Origin: Laccaria trichodermophora
Lineage: Eukaryota > Basidiomycota > Agaricomycetes > Agaricales > Hydnangiaceae
NCBI GenBank assembly: GCA_018417955.1
Contig: JACTVC010000013.1
Span: 456,633-520,632 of the forward strand
Reading direction: 5' to 3'
DNA length: 64,000 bases
The first letter of the stretch is position 1, and the number at the start of each line of letters is the position of its first letter. Below are positions 30,597 to 41,987 of the stretch, piece by piece. The position numbers and the translations under genes were made by a program. Under the pieces are notes generated by a model. It had not been told where the DNA came from, did no database searches, and worked only from the letters and a program-made list of their open reading frames with translations.

Positions 30597-31444
30597 ATGT
30601 CTTCAGCTGCAGTGCGTCATACCCACTTTCATTCTAAACATTGTCTAACCAGCCTTGGCGGTAGTCTGTTCCGACCAACACGTCTCCCTATGCTGATTTG
30701 CCAGCAGCCAGTTCGGCGCTCTTCGAGGCCAAGGCGCGTAAAGGTGATACGAGTTGTATGATTACTATCGTTTGACTGAGTCGGTGGTTTTCAGGTCTGA
30801 CGTTTGATCAGATTGCGAAGGCGATTAGGAAGGATGAGGTGTGGTTGGCTGCGGCTTTCTATGGTCAGGTACGTGATCCCCGTATGATAAGCCAACGAGA
30901 CTCATGTGGATGTAGGCAAAGTTCACCGAGGATGAGTTGTGGACTGTATGCCATGTCCTTGGCATTGAATCGAGCGAGTCGTTCAGACAATTGGGCAGTC
31001 ATTGGTGGCCTAATCGTGGACTGGGACCTATGCCGCCTACTGACCCGGTCATCTACCGACTTTATGAGGTTTGTGCGTATGCACTCTGTGTTGACGATTC
31101 TCTTATGCTGTTTACAGAGCGTTCTCGTTTATGGACATGCCATCAAGGTGGGCGTCTCCAGTTTAGAATGATGACATGACCTGACATTGAATTAATGAAG
31201 GCGGTTATCCATGAGAAGGTAGTGTCCGGGCAATTCTAGCTGTGGTTCTTTCTGAGTTCATTAACATTAGTTTGGTGATGGTATCATGTCGATGATTGAC
31301 TGCAAGATTAACGTTGAGCGGAAGGAAGACCCCAAGGGTGATCGCGTTCTTCTTACCTTTGAGTACGTGGTTCCCTACTTGCATCCATTCAAGTGCTCAC
31401 AAGTCCTTCCTAGCGGCAAATTCCTTCCATATGCGAGGTGGTAA
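30597..31444 (+). CDS. cynS: Cyanate hydratase (cyanase)
   Basis: Eight exons, some very short (15, 79, 74, 153, 30, 18, 92 and 31 bases), give 163 residues, close to the family size. The N-terminal helical domain reads [19 protein letters not shown]. The catalytic domain has Arg and Glu in PVIYRLYE and Ser in DGIMSMIDC, the three residues of the cyanase active site, and ends [10 protein letters not shown]. The enzyme converts cyanate and bicarbonate to ammonia and carbon dioxide in the cytosol as a homodecamer. The first ATG at 30597 gives only five codons before a 53-base intron; the next exon begins [12 protein letters not shown]. Confidence 0.93.
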
Positions 31445-31776
31445 ACAGTAAATGAACGAAAGGTAGTAAGAACGATATTTTGAATATACTTTTCTTTTGT
31501 TCGTGCCAAGAACAAGGCAACTAATGAAACAAAGGGTGGATTCGGCAACCCCCCCGCCAACAAGCTCCGAATTCAAGGCACGAGCACGAGGACGGGGGTG
31601 GCTCGTTTCCTTATCTGGCCATTTAGATCTCAAAGCCAAATTGTTCATGGGCCACTCGTATATGTTTTTCGTTTCTTTCTCTCCAACCACGACCAGCTAC
31701 GACTATTAGCTGTTGATCAGCTAACACGACGTCCTCTTTTCCTTCTGTTTATCTTTATCTTTGAAGACCGCTGATC
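31445..31776. other. Intergenic between cyanase and the disordered-protein gene
   Basis: Short open frames only. Presumed 3' UTR of cyanase and promoter of the next gene. Confidence 0.45.
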
Positions 31777-33684
31777 ATGATGCTGGACGTTATCTCTACA
31801 CTCTTTCCAGCCTCAAGTCTGGAGGAGGTCATTGCTTCGGTATGCCACTTTCTTTTTTTCCTTTCCTTTACTTTGGTCCTCACGATAACTGAACGCGCCT
31901 TTGTTTTCGTTCCAGGTCAACAAAGACACCACGACACATAACGATGTCCGTGACATCGACGACGTTCTTTCATCCCATCCTGCTCTTGCGTTCTGTGAAC
32001 GCGTAGATTTCGTCAAGTACCCGTGGCTCATTGAGAAAGTTGACACTACCACCAAGCCACTTGCGTCGCATGATGATAATAAGCCTGTTGTTCCTTTTGA
32101 GGCGCCTGCGAAGGCTCAGAATGGGGTTAGTTCTCCTCTCCTTCGTGCGACAGAGGCTGATGTTCAAACGTTGATGTGATTTAGCTTGGCTCCACGACGC
32201 TTCCTTCCGTTGAAGTGGATAAGCCTGTGCTTCACCTTCCTACGGTGGATCCGCTTAAGGTGCTTTATAACCCTGAAGTTGAGAGGAGGAGGCAGGTCGA
32301 GCTGTTGCCGCTGCCTGTACGCCTTTCTCCTGCACCCGTTGGGTCTCGTCAGGCGTCCCGTTCCCCCAAAGTCGCGTCGAAGGCTGCCACTCAGTCGTCT
32401 GATTCTCCTGCAGTCGCACTTCCCCAGGTTGTTCGTGTATCGAAGGCTACCCCTCCCCTTCCTGTGATTGCGCTTCCTGATGTTCCTCGTATACCAACGT
32501 CGACGTCCCCGCCAGAGCGGTCTCCGAGTCATGAGCTCCTGTGGTGCGATCCTGTTGTTGCCGGTGTCAACGATGCGACGACTCTTGCTCTGCCACAACA
32601 AGTACGAGTGGCATCACCAGTGCAGAATACGGCTACGCCTTATTGTCAGCCTGTTTCCTCGGGTTCGAGTTGGACGGTGCAGAGTGGTGTTGTGCCCATT
32701 CAGAACGTGAGGGGATTCAAGCAGCATGTATCTGGATCCAAGCAGAGTACGGCTGTGTCCAAACGGCACTTATCTCCACCCAAGCAGAACACGGTTGTGT
32801 CCAAACAGTACGTATCTGCACCCAAGCAGGCTTCTTCGTCCGAAGAAAATGCAGCTTCACTCGAGCGCATTGCAGCTGTACAGAAGCAGAATGCAGCTGT
32901 AATGGAGCAGAACGCAGCTACATCGAGGCGCAAGGCGGCTTCTGGGCCCAAGCAAAGTGCAGCTACATCCAGACAAAACGTACCCACACCCGCGCGTGTT
33001 CCCAGTCGGCAGAACAAGCCCATTCATCCTTCACCACTGCGCGATAATTACGTCGCACCTGAGACAAGGTCTAGCCCAACTATCAGGACACCACCCGCCT
33101 CTTTCATTGCTCCTCAGCACTCGCAGATGCAAGGCACCTGGGCCGCTTTGGCACCAGCTCAAACTCAACAGATGCCTGGTTTTTTGCGTTATACTGGGGT
33201 ACCAGCCGGTTTCCCTGTCCCTGCAGTTCAGACGGAGGTTCGCCAACGGATTGCGCTTCCTCGACGTGCCTCTCCTCCAGGGTCCTCATACTCCAATACA
33301 CCAACCTCTTCCGTACCCGCTCCAGTTGTTGCATCACAGACACAAGGGTTCCAAGGCTACATCGCTCCTGTTACGGCGAGCTATAATTTTGGTCCCGACA
33401 TTTCATTGCCAGTCTCTCGACAAGACGTTCAGGTTATCGCTGATCCTCGTCAGAGAGCTAGCTGGGTGCAGATGTTAGGCGAGCAAAACGCGGCCACTTC
33501 TAGCCAGCCAGCAAGTGTTCCGTCATCTAGCAAGCGAAGGGCACCTTCAGTGGATGATGTCAGACTTCCTCCAGCCAAGAAAGCGCGGGTGGCGAAGTCG
33601 ATGAGGACTGGAGTCCATGCGAGTTATAGGCCGCCACAATCTAATGCTGGTACTCAATCATGTCCAATTTATGTGTATGTTTAG
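31777..33684 (+). CDS. Disordered repeat-containing protein, unrecognised
   Basis: Exons 31777-31839, 31916-32125 and 32185-33684 give 590 residues. The N-terminal 95 residues look folded (LSSHPALAFCERVDFVKYPWLIEKVD). The remainder is Pro/Ser/Ala/Gln-rich with basic clusters. Residues about 265-365 (32700-33000) consist of degenerate repeats of the type PKQNTVVSKQ / EQNAATSRRK. Near the end, PPAKKARVAKSMR resembles a nuclear localisation signal. A nuclear scaffold or regulatory role is possible but purely inferred from composition. No family is recognised. Confidence 0.6.
32700..33000 (+). repeat. Coding minisatellite, roughly 27-33-base units
   Basis: Degenerate in-frame units built around AAGCAGAA(C/T).C.GCTGTA encode x-KQN/S-A-A-x-S repeats in the disordered protein. 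Unit copies differ by substitutions and by multiples of three bases, so the frame is kept. Confidence 0.7.
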
Positions 33685-34042
33685 ACCAATGATCTTTTAC
33701 GTTTTTCCACTGACGTATACTATTGCTTAGACGTTAATTCTTCTACGTTGCACGCCATACACCTCCCCAGGCTCAAGAAACGCGTCCTGGCTGACACGGG
33801 GCTATTTTTGGAACGAGCTGGTCGGGCTGAGCAGTCGTTTGTGAAACGACACGCGAAGCATTCAAGCATGGACTGGGCAGCACGGTCGTTATTCGAACTA
33901 GACTGGTTCGTTTTCAATTACCCCTTTTACGATACCGATCCCTTATATAACGCGTCTCTTTCGTTTGATCGCCCTCACCTAATTTGCCTCTTACCATATC
34001 CATTGTTAAAAACAGTTTTCCAAAACACCATATTCATTGATT
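33685..34042. other. Intergenic, promoter region
   Basis: A 114-residue open frame crosses this stretch (33748-34092) but begins and ends inside non-coding or other-frame sequence and is not called. No TATA box is evident. Confidence 0.45.
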
Positions 34043-37000
34043 ATGTCTTATACCTCTGCTCAACTCTCTGCCTCTGCGCCTGGCGCGCATAGTCCCAAGC
34101 CCTCCTCTGCCCTTGCAACGTCGTTCATGGGCAACTGGACGTCTGATGATGACCTCGACAACATAGGTTGTCAATATTCGTTCTGCTACAACGCCAACTT
34201 CAGCAAAGTAGGCTCTCAACGTTACGACGCAGCCTTATCCGAACTAGTCTCCTATCACTTCGAAGCACCTCAATCCAAGAAAGCCAGCAATGCCGGGACG
34301 TCTTCTTGGTTCCAGGATGCGCGTGTCATGGAATTGCTCTCTGAGGACGACGTTTTAGACTTGGCCGATGCTTCCAAGGCCGAGCTCCTCGATGCTCAGT
34401 CGACCAATGCAGCAGTAGGAGATCTGGAGGTCACCGCAGCTGGTACATCTGCTGCACCCGCATCGCTGGCGATGTCGGGATCGATGACCCCTATCTCCAC
34501 CTCCTCATCTGCCGCAGATTGGTTGAATAATGATCGCGTGTGGGGTGGCGAAAACGTACGTCCTTCTCACTTCTTTGTCTGTCCCCATCTCATCTTTCAC
34601 ACACATATAGACGACCCCAGAGTGCCGTCCTACACAGTCCATCAAGCAGTCGATGAAGGATGGGGAAGAATCTTTCAAACCCAAGTTCAAACCCTTCGTC
34701 GACAGCAAACCATCACCCATGGCCAGGGTTACAAGCGGACCTGGCCTCGGTATCAAAATGACTCCCACCAAAAGTTCAGAGGTATACGAAGCCGTCGTCC
34801 TCGCTTCGATGGCAAGTGCCACCTCCTTCCTCGTTCCCGACAGACCTCGCCTCACTGCTGTCAAGTCGGACGAGGACATTCATGTTTCTCCTTTCATGTT
34901 ATCTCATCCAAGTCTGGTAGCCAGCGTTTCTTTCGCCGTCTCCAGCCCCTTGGTTCAAAATGCCCCAGAGGCGCCTCGTCTTTATCACAATAGGGTGGAC
35001 GTGGACAGCCCCACCATGAGCTATACGTCAGCCCAGATCGACGCTGCCCAATTGGTCATTCAGACCCCGCAGCCTAGCCATACCTCCAACATTATGGCCA
35101 GTGCTCCAGCCGCCCTCTCCAGCCCTTCGCTTCAGAATGCTCCGAAGGCTCTTCGCAATCAATATGCAAGAGCGACTGCAGATAGCCCAACCACTAGGTA
35201 CTCATCAGCCCAGATAGATGACGCTCAGTTGGTCAAGTCTCCCAAGTTCAATCTCATCTCCAACATGACGGCCAGCGTTTCATTTGCCGACTCGAGTCCC
35301 CTGCTTCAGAAAGCTCCGAAGGCTCCTCGCCTTTACCACACCAAGCTGGCCATGGACAGCCCAACTATGACTTATTCTTCAACCCAGATTGACGAAGCTC
35401 AGCTGGTCAAGACCCCTGAGCATATCTCCCGGCGGCGCAACGTCCATGGTTCAAGAACCTCTATGCACTATACCAACACCACTTTCGACGGGCCGTTAGA
35501 CACTCCATCGAAACCTAGCTCCTATCGCACCTTCCTCTCTAGCGAAAGAATGCAAATTGCTGATCTCAACGCAGCTCTAGCCTCTCGCCCACAAGTTTTT
35601 GATACGCCCTCAAAGATTAGAATGTTTGATTCCCCCCTCCTGGAGAAACCTGAGCGGAGAGTTCTCGCGTCCAATACAAGCCTCGATCGGCACCCTTCTC
35701 CCGAACCAAATTCCACCTGCCTTTATGCTTCAAATCCCTTTGATAGACCAGCTGGCAGTGACTCTCCAGTCTCCCCTCGCCTACTGCCGGACGCCAGTTC
35801 CCTTGAGTCCAGTTCGTTTGTCACGCCTCAAAACAGGGGGTCCCCAAGTATCTCAATGAGGCTCGCATCCCCTCATGTTAAGGTAAGCCTAGTCATTTGG
35901 TCCAGTTTTTCCTCTCTAATGTTCGGGTCTTAGACTCGCTATGCGTCTTTCGCCTCCCCCACACCCCTACCATCCAACTCCATCAAATCCATTCAGCGTA
36001 TCACACCTCAAGATGACGCATCTGCAAAAGTTGAATTGTCCGCAAGCTCTTCACTCAGCATCTCTTTCCCTCGCGTCGAAACAATTCCCGGAATAACCGA
36101 GCAAGCCAACCATGTTTCCCTAGTCTCCAATAGTTCTTCCTTTCAAGAAAACCCTAGTCTAAACCCCGTTTCGTCTCCACGTTCCCTCAGCGACCTTTTC
36201 TCCCCTTCTGCCAGTGACGAGCCGATCTTCCCCAACGTCTACACTTCCGAACCAATTTCTCAACCTGGCTTCAATATATCTCCCGCCCCTCCCCATCTAT
36301 CTTTGCCTTCCAGTTACCTCGGGCCTGATTCGTCCGTCTGCCCTCAAAACGACGTTGAGGTAAGTCAGATTGTTAGAACCAGCTTTGCCCTCTTAAATAT
36401 TCAATCCTTATTCCAGACTCGCAATGTGTCCCTCATCTCCCCCCATACATCCATATTGGCCAGTTCTATTGAGCCCGTCCAATATGCCGCTAGAAGCGAC
36501 GCGCCTCTAACAACAAGCACCTCATTAAGCTTCCCTTTCCCTCGTCTCACGTCAATACCGGAAACGACAGGGCAGGTGGATGACGTCCCTCCCCTCTCAC
36601 CAGACATCCAAACTCTCGTCTTGGATCCTTTCTCCTCTTTACCATCTCCATGCAACATTTCTCCCGCTCTGGGCACCACAGACTCGTCCCTCCGAATCAG
36701 CAAAAGTTTTGAGGGCCTCGGCCTCGGACTTCCTTCAACCCTCACCTCTGAATCATTGGCCGACAAAGCCGCAAACGAGGATTCCCCGTTACTAGATGTC
36801 GTCTGCTCCCAGGCGAACGCAAGCGGAAACACTGAACGCCCCAGGTTACCCTTCCAGCTGGTCTCAGGACTCAACTTCCCTGACGACCATTCTGGCTCGT
36901 CCGATATTACCCTGTTCAATAGCATCGACAGCGATCAGGTGGAGCGCACAACGTCTGTCGAAGATGCGGCAGTTACAGCTCTTCTTGAGGCGCTATCTTC

Positions 37001-38963
37001 TTTTGAGCAGCAGCGCGAATCCTACGATCTTCTCCCTTCCAGAAGCTTCATGCAATTGCACCGATTTCCGAAGCGATCTCTGTACGACATTCCTGAGGCA
37101 GACACACCTCCAGCCACACCTCCAACTCCCCTCCCCACCTCCGCACACATACCTGATGCCTCCTCTTGCACCAACGACGCCATTGAACAAACACCTCATG
37201 CTTCCTCCTCCTCATCCATAGAGACAGATCACACCTCTGAAGCCTCTACCTACTCAAAAACACCTCACATCTCCGAACCCTCGCATTCCTCTTCACCCTC
37301 CAGACAAACGTTTTACACCCCATCTCAATCATCGTCCTCCTCCTTAACACAGACACCTCACGCCTCCCCCGACGCCTCTACAGAAAACATTGTAAAACCA
37401 AAAAACATTATAAAATCAGTCCGAAGGCTCGCGGTCCCTGCCTGTTTGAGTTCGTTGACTTTCAAAAACCAAAAACAACAACAGCCTTCACTCGCCGCCA
37501 TCAACGCAGCTACTCATCATGAACAGCCCTCCGAACAAACGCCTCACGCCTTATCTCCCTTAGAAAACACTCTAAAACCAAAAAACAACATAAATCCGGT
37601 CCGAGGACTCGCTGCTTTGGCCTGCTCGAGCTCGTTGACTCTGAAAAGCCAAAAACAACAACCTTCGCTTGCCGTCGCCGATGCCCCTTCCCAGCCATCC
37701 GCAAATACACCTCCCGTTGCCTCCTCTTCCTCCAAGAATATTTTCAAATCGGTTCGAAGACTCGCAGCTTCGGCCCTGAGCTCGTTGACTCTGAAGAAAC
37801 CACAATCACTCATCGTCAATCTGGCCACTCATCCCACAAATCAGCCTTCCGAACATACGCCTCAGTTATTCGCAAATACTTCTCAGCCTTCCACGGATAC
37901 ACCTGAAATCTCCTCCTCCCCCTCATCCACCACAACCGCCTTGCCTCCCTCCTTCTCAGAAAATGATTCAAAATCGGCACGAGGACCCGCGGCTCCGGCC
38001 AGCTTGAGCTCGTCGCCACCAAAAAAACAAAACCAACCACAACCTTTGTCACTCGTTCCCAGAGATCAGCCCTCTAATCATACGCCTCAGTCGTTCGCAA
38101 ATGCTTTTCAGCCCTCCACGAATACACCTCAGATCTCCTCCCCCTCTCAATCCTCACCCGTCACTGCTTTGCCTTCCTCCTCCTCAGAAAATAATTTAAA
38201 ATCGGCACGAGGACCCGCGGCTCTGGCCAGCTTGAGCTCATTGCCACCAAAAAAACAAAACCAACCACAACCTTCACTCGTTCCCGGAAATCAGCCCTCC
38301 AATCATGCACAGTCGTTCGCAAATGCTCCCCAGCCCTCCACGAATACACCTGAGATCTCCTCCTCCTCCTCCTCCTCCTCCTCCACTACCACCACCCCCT
38401 TGCCTTCCTCCTCAGAAAATAATTTAAATTCGGCACGAGGACCCGCGGCTCCGGCCAGCTTGAGCTCGTTGCCCCCAAAAAAACAAAACCAATCAAAACT
38501 TTCACTCGCCTTGCCTTCCTCCTCCCCAGAAAATAATATAAAATCGGCACGAGGACCCGCGGCTTCGGCCTGCTTGAGCTCGTTGCCTCCAAAAAAACAA
38601 AACCAACCACAACCTCCTTCACTCGTCATTGTCACCGCCGAAAGTGAACCCTCCTCCGACTCGGCTTCCGAATCACTTCTGACGACGAGTTTGAATGGAT
38701 CGCAAGGCAAAGGAGCAGACGGATCGAATCGATTGGAGGGAAGCAAATCTGGGCGAACTCGATGGCCGTTCAATTACAAGTTCCGCTGGACGACATTCGA
38801 CACTGAGGAGATCATTTCGAGTCCTGAGATGGGGAGCAGCAACGAGCCGCCGCTGATGTCTCCCCAGTGCATCATACATGAGGACGTTCCTAGGACGACT
38901 TTGGGTATCGACCTGAATGGAGATGGGGGTCGGGGAAAGGGGGTGTTGAAGTTCTTATTCTAG
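34043..38963 (+). CDS. Large repeat-rich Ser/Pro protein, unrecognised
   Basis: Exons 34043-34555, 34611-35882, 35934-36359 and 36417-38963 give about 1585 residues. The third intron (57 bases, no stop) could be retained without a frameshift. Exon 2 holds three copies of a unit of about 55 residues containing SSPLxQxAPxAxR and SPTMxYxSAQIDxAQLV. Exons 3 and 4 begin alike (TRYAS / TRNVS) and look duplicated. Exon 4 has tandem units with SARGPAAPASLSSLPPKKQNQ and SNHTPQSFANA, and a Ser run from a TCC microsatellite (38361-38390). The C-terminus is basic (GRTRWPFNYKFRWTTFD). It is convergent with the DUF4112 gene. Broken copies of both are at 47.5-50 and 60.6-61.7 kb. Function unknown. Confidence 0.62.
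36360..36416 (+). other. Intron of length divisible by three, no stop
   Basis: The intron has GTAAGT and TTCCAG ends but reads through in frame for 19 codons. Retention would add residues without disrupting the protein. Confidence 0.45.
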
Positions 38964-39310
38964 GTTGCTGTTTTGTATCTGTTGCGTGTATCATTCTATG
39001 CAAGTTCTATGCCATATGTTTATTTCGAAATTCAAGCTGAGGATCTACTGAGTAAAGCATGTGAGCGCACTTTTGTTGAAAAGAGATTTTGAATCAATTA
39101 TATCGGAAACAGCTATGGTATGTCGGCAAAATACTACAAGTAGAGGATATTCGTGTATAGAAACGGTACCGGTATAAAGTAGACAGGGTAGATCATACAG
39201 TAACTACTAAAATTATCATACAAGGATCCACTGACCGAGGAACACAGGATGAGAGGTGACGAGACAAAAGAGACTAGGGTCGACGACCTGGATGAGAAGA
39301 CCGAAAGACA
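38964..39310. other. Convergent 3' region between repeat-rich and DUF4112 genes
   Basis: A/T-rich spacer holding both 3' UTRs. No gene seen. Confidence 0.5.
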
Positions 39311-40223
39311 TTACGCGCTTCTCTTCTTGTCCGAGGAGCTCCCTGGGGGGTCGACGTCTTCAATGAACCTTCCCCTGTCGCCTGCAGGGGGTGGGAGGGG
39401 GGCTTTCTTCGAGCCAAAGAGAGATGCGAAGTTCCTCTTCAAGCTCTTGTTGTTCTGCGGACCTGCACTGGTGAGAGGAGGAGCCTCCTCGGTATTCTCA
39501 TCCCGAGGTACCTCACCGGGAGCCAAACCCGCTCCAGGTTTCACTTGCTCCTGATCCGCCTTGCTCAAACTGCGATTATTACCCTCCTCAGCCTTGCCCC
39601 CCGTCGTCAGCTTCTTGAATAAGCTAGGGCCCTTCTTGACGCCGTTATCACGCTCTCCATGCAGCTTGATATATTCCTCCCCTCTAATCCTCAAAAACTC
39701 CTCCAAAAGCGCCGCGTTCCGGCTATTCGCCTTGTACATCGCCAGTACGACGTCCCCAGCAACCGGTACGAACCCCACGCCAGCACTGACTAGGTTGTTC
39801 ATGAGCATCCGCCTGACGAGCCACCCAGGCAGATCTGCCTGCCGGGCTTTCCGCAGGACGAGGTAGTAGTTCAGACCAATGTCCGCAAAGTCTCCGACGA
39901 GTGGTAAGAGGCCTATGATGAATGCCCAGCCGAAACGCATCCCGCAGATAGAGAACCCCTTGTCGAGGTAGTGTGCGCGTTTCTGTACGGATTTGAGGAT
40001 TTTGGCGTCCCGTGCTGAGAGGCCTGGGGGTGGTGCACGCTGGTGAATGGATCGTTAGGTTCTTGGACGTCGTACGAATAGTTTGAAGTCTCTAACACAC
40101 CTTTCTCTGCTTTTTCTTGCCTCGTTCGTTGGTATATGTTTCGTAAAGCGGGTCTTCAGGAGCGTATTGCTCCAAATGCTTTGCAAAGAGCTTCTTGCCC
40201 GCTTTTCCGAGCATGGCCGACAT
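39311..40223 (-). CDS. DUF4112 domain protein
   Basis: Exons 40223-40101 and 40039-39311 give 283 residues. The N-terminal part is basic (MSAMLGKAGKKLFAKHLEQ, GKKKQRK). The DUF4112 domain spans about residues 55-160, with DKGFSICGMRFGWAFIIGLLP, GDFADIGLNYYLVLRKA, and a second hydrophobic segment SAGVGFVPVAGDVVLAMY, suggesting membrane association. The C-terminal 110 residues are charged and disordered. The family's function is not known. Two decayed copies lie at 49530-49980 and 61016-61745, each next to a decayed copy of the convergent repeat-rich gene. Confidence 0.87.
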
Positions 40224-40505
40224 GATGGTGGTCGGAATAAAGAAAGATGTGGTATAAGCTAGGTTATGCTAGCGTCGGTGGGGTATGTATATGGTGGAGG
40301 AAGAAAGAAGAAAAGAGCGATTGTCATGTGTGGAGTTTGGAGGCGGTGAACCTGTAATTGTGAACGTCATTCAAACGCAGCCACAAATAAGTAAGCTCTC
40401 CCGGGCCCGGTTTTAATAGGGGTACTTACACCCGCAGACGAGTTATTTACGCTATGTACATAAAGATTTCGGTCATTACGCCCTTAGCAACTATCACCCA
40501 AGTAT

Positions 40506-41987
40506 TCATACAATGTTTGGAGCACCGAGGTGGGTACGAAAGTGCAACGTGAATTCAAGGCCTTCTTTCACAAGGCTATTTATTTCTTCTCGTATATCCG
40601 GACTAACGACAACTTCAGTTGAGCTCGTCACGCTCACCGACTTGAGTTGAGCTACAGTCGAGTTTATCTTGTCGGCCCGCGGAGCGCACTCTCGGAATCT
40701 GTACACAAGCATGTCCCGGAACAAATGCATGTGTCCATTGAGTAAAGTGGCGCCGTGGTACGAGAAGCTTCGCAGGTTCGGAAGAAGAATTTCTGGATGA
40801 GGGGAGTAGAGCCGTTTGAGGAATTCTTCTGTGAGTAACTTGACGGGTAGATAGCCGAAGAAGTTGAGTGATAAATCTTTCACTGACGGAATGTTGTTTA
40901 ACGCCTGAATCAATTTATGGTCCTCCAGCACCATGGCACTCCAAGTGAATTTTTCCAAGAGAGGCGAGGATTTAAACGAGTTTGTGATTTGGAGCAGAAC
41001 GGGGTCCTGCAGCTCGTGATCATCCGGGCAATAGAGGGAGAATTCAACCAAAGAAGGAAGTGTGACTTGCCCTTGAAAAATCCAACCTGTTTCGGCGAGA
41101 GGTACATAATCATGATCAACTTCAAAATGGAGCTCGAGATATTGTAGGTGTTCCAACAGGAGCGGTCGATGGCGTAGTTGTTCATCTGTCAGTGGTGGGT
41201 TCTGCAGAGACCTTGTTTCAATGGCTCTAAATGTGCAGCGGACTAGATAGGGCGCGCTGTGGAGAAAAGACCGGATCTCGTCCCTGTAACAGTGTTCTGC
41301 AAAAAACTCCTGCAATTGGTGCCATGGAGCTGCTAGCACGTGCAAGGGACCGGGGGAGCAACTAGCATGAAGATGAAGTTCTAAGAGTTGTGGGGCGATG
41401 AGCCTGAGTGAACCCAACACCAAGTCATATCCTCTTGAAACTACTAGCTGGATAGTAGCAGTTCTAAGAAGGGGTAGGGATTTCTTGGCGGGGGAAATGA
41501 TATTGAAACAAGCTTGGAGGTCGTAAAAAGATATGTGTATTTCTCTCCATCGTGCTGAGACAGACGCAAAGAGAGTCAAGACTTTTACCGGAGGATGGTA
41601 GCGCGACGGCCGCGCCGTCTGCAGAAACTCCTCTGTATCAAGACAAAAGGAGATGGGGAGTTTTCCGATTCTGGACAGCCAGTCACGGAGAAGAGCAGCT
41701 TGGGCCTTGTAGTTGTCCCTGGATAGCCGTAGGTGCAGAGTTGTCCAAAGGATTGGAGTTGACCAAACGACAGCTCTCCAACAACGGCATATTTTGCCCA
41801 GAAAAAAAGGATTTACTCCCACAAAGTCAGTTAACGAGCCCAAGGCATTGTAGAATATTTCAGCCTTGATTTCCGCCGGAAGCTGGTTGATCGGGGATCG
41901 AGAGTTGAGTTGTTGGTTCAATTTTCGACGCTCCTTCTCTTGTTCAACTTGAAGAGGAACCCGCCTTAGTGCCTTTGTCTCCACCAT
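40506..41987 (-). CDS. F-box protein, family member 2
   Basis: Intact 493-residue frame. It has an N-terminal coiled-coil-like helix (VEQEKERRKLNQQLNS), then the F-box INQLPAEIKAEIFYNALG..LGKICRCWRAVVWSTPILW, then leucine-rich segments (LQYLELHFE, LPSLVEFSLY, IPSVKDLSLNFFGYLP) and the conserved tail LFRDMLVYRFRECAPRADKI. It is most similar to 62025-63542. Likely an SCF substrate adaptor; substrate unknown. It lies 280 bases upstream of the DUF4112 start on the same strand. Confidence 0.87.
   Translation of the reverse strand: MVETKALRRVPLQVEQEKERRKLNQQLNSRSPINQLPAEIKAEIFYNALGSLTDFVGVNPFFLGKICRCWRAVVWSTPILWTTLHLRLSRDNYKAQAALLRDWLSRIGKLPISFCLDTEEFLQTARPSRYHPPVKVLTLFASVSARWREIHISFYDLQACFNIISPAKKSLPLLRTATIQLVVSRGYDLVLGSLRLIAPQLLELHLHASCSPGPLHVLAAPWHQLQEFFAEHCYRDEIRSFLHSAPYLVRCTFRAIETRSLQNPPLTDEQLRHRPLLLEHLQYLELHFEVDHDYVPLAETGWIFQGQVTLPSLVEFSLYCPDDHELQDPVLLQITNSFKSSPLLEKFTWSAMVLEDHKLIQALNNIPSVKDLSLNFFGYLPVKLLTEEFLKRLYSPHPEILLPNLRSFSYHGATLLNGHMHLFRDMLVYRFRECAPRADKINSTVAQLKSVSVTSSTEVVVSPDIREEINSLVKEGLEFTLHFRTHLGAPNIV

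Noticed and set aside
33748..34092. 114-residue open frame between the two disordered-protein genes
   Set aside because: It starts in non-coding sequence, overlaps the first codons of the 34043 gene in another frame and has no protein-like features.
36401..38773. Several long minus-strand frames (up to 174 residues) opposite the repeat-rich gene
   Set aside because: They are complements of Ser/Pro-rich coding repeats, change with repeat number and lack family features.
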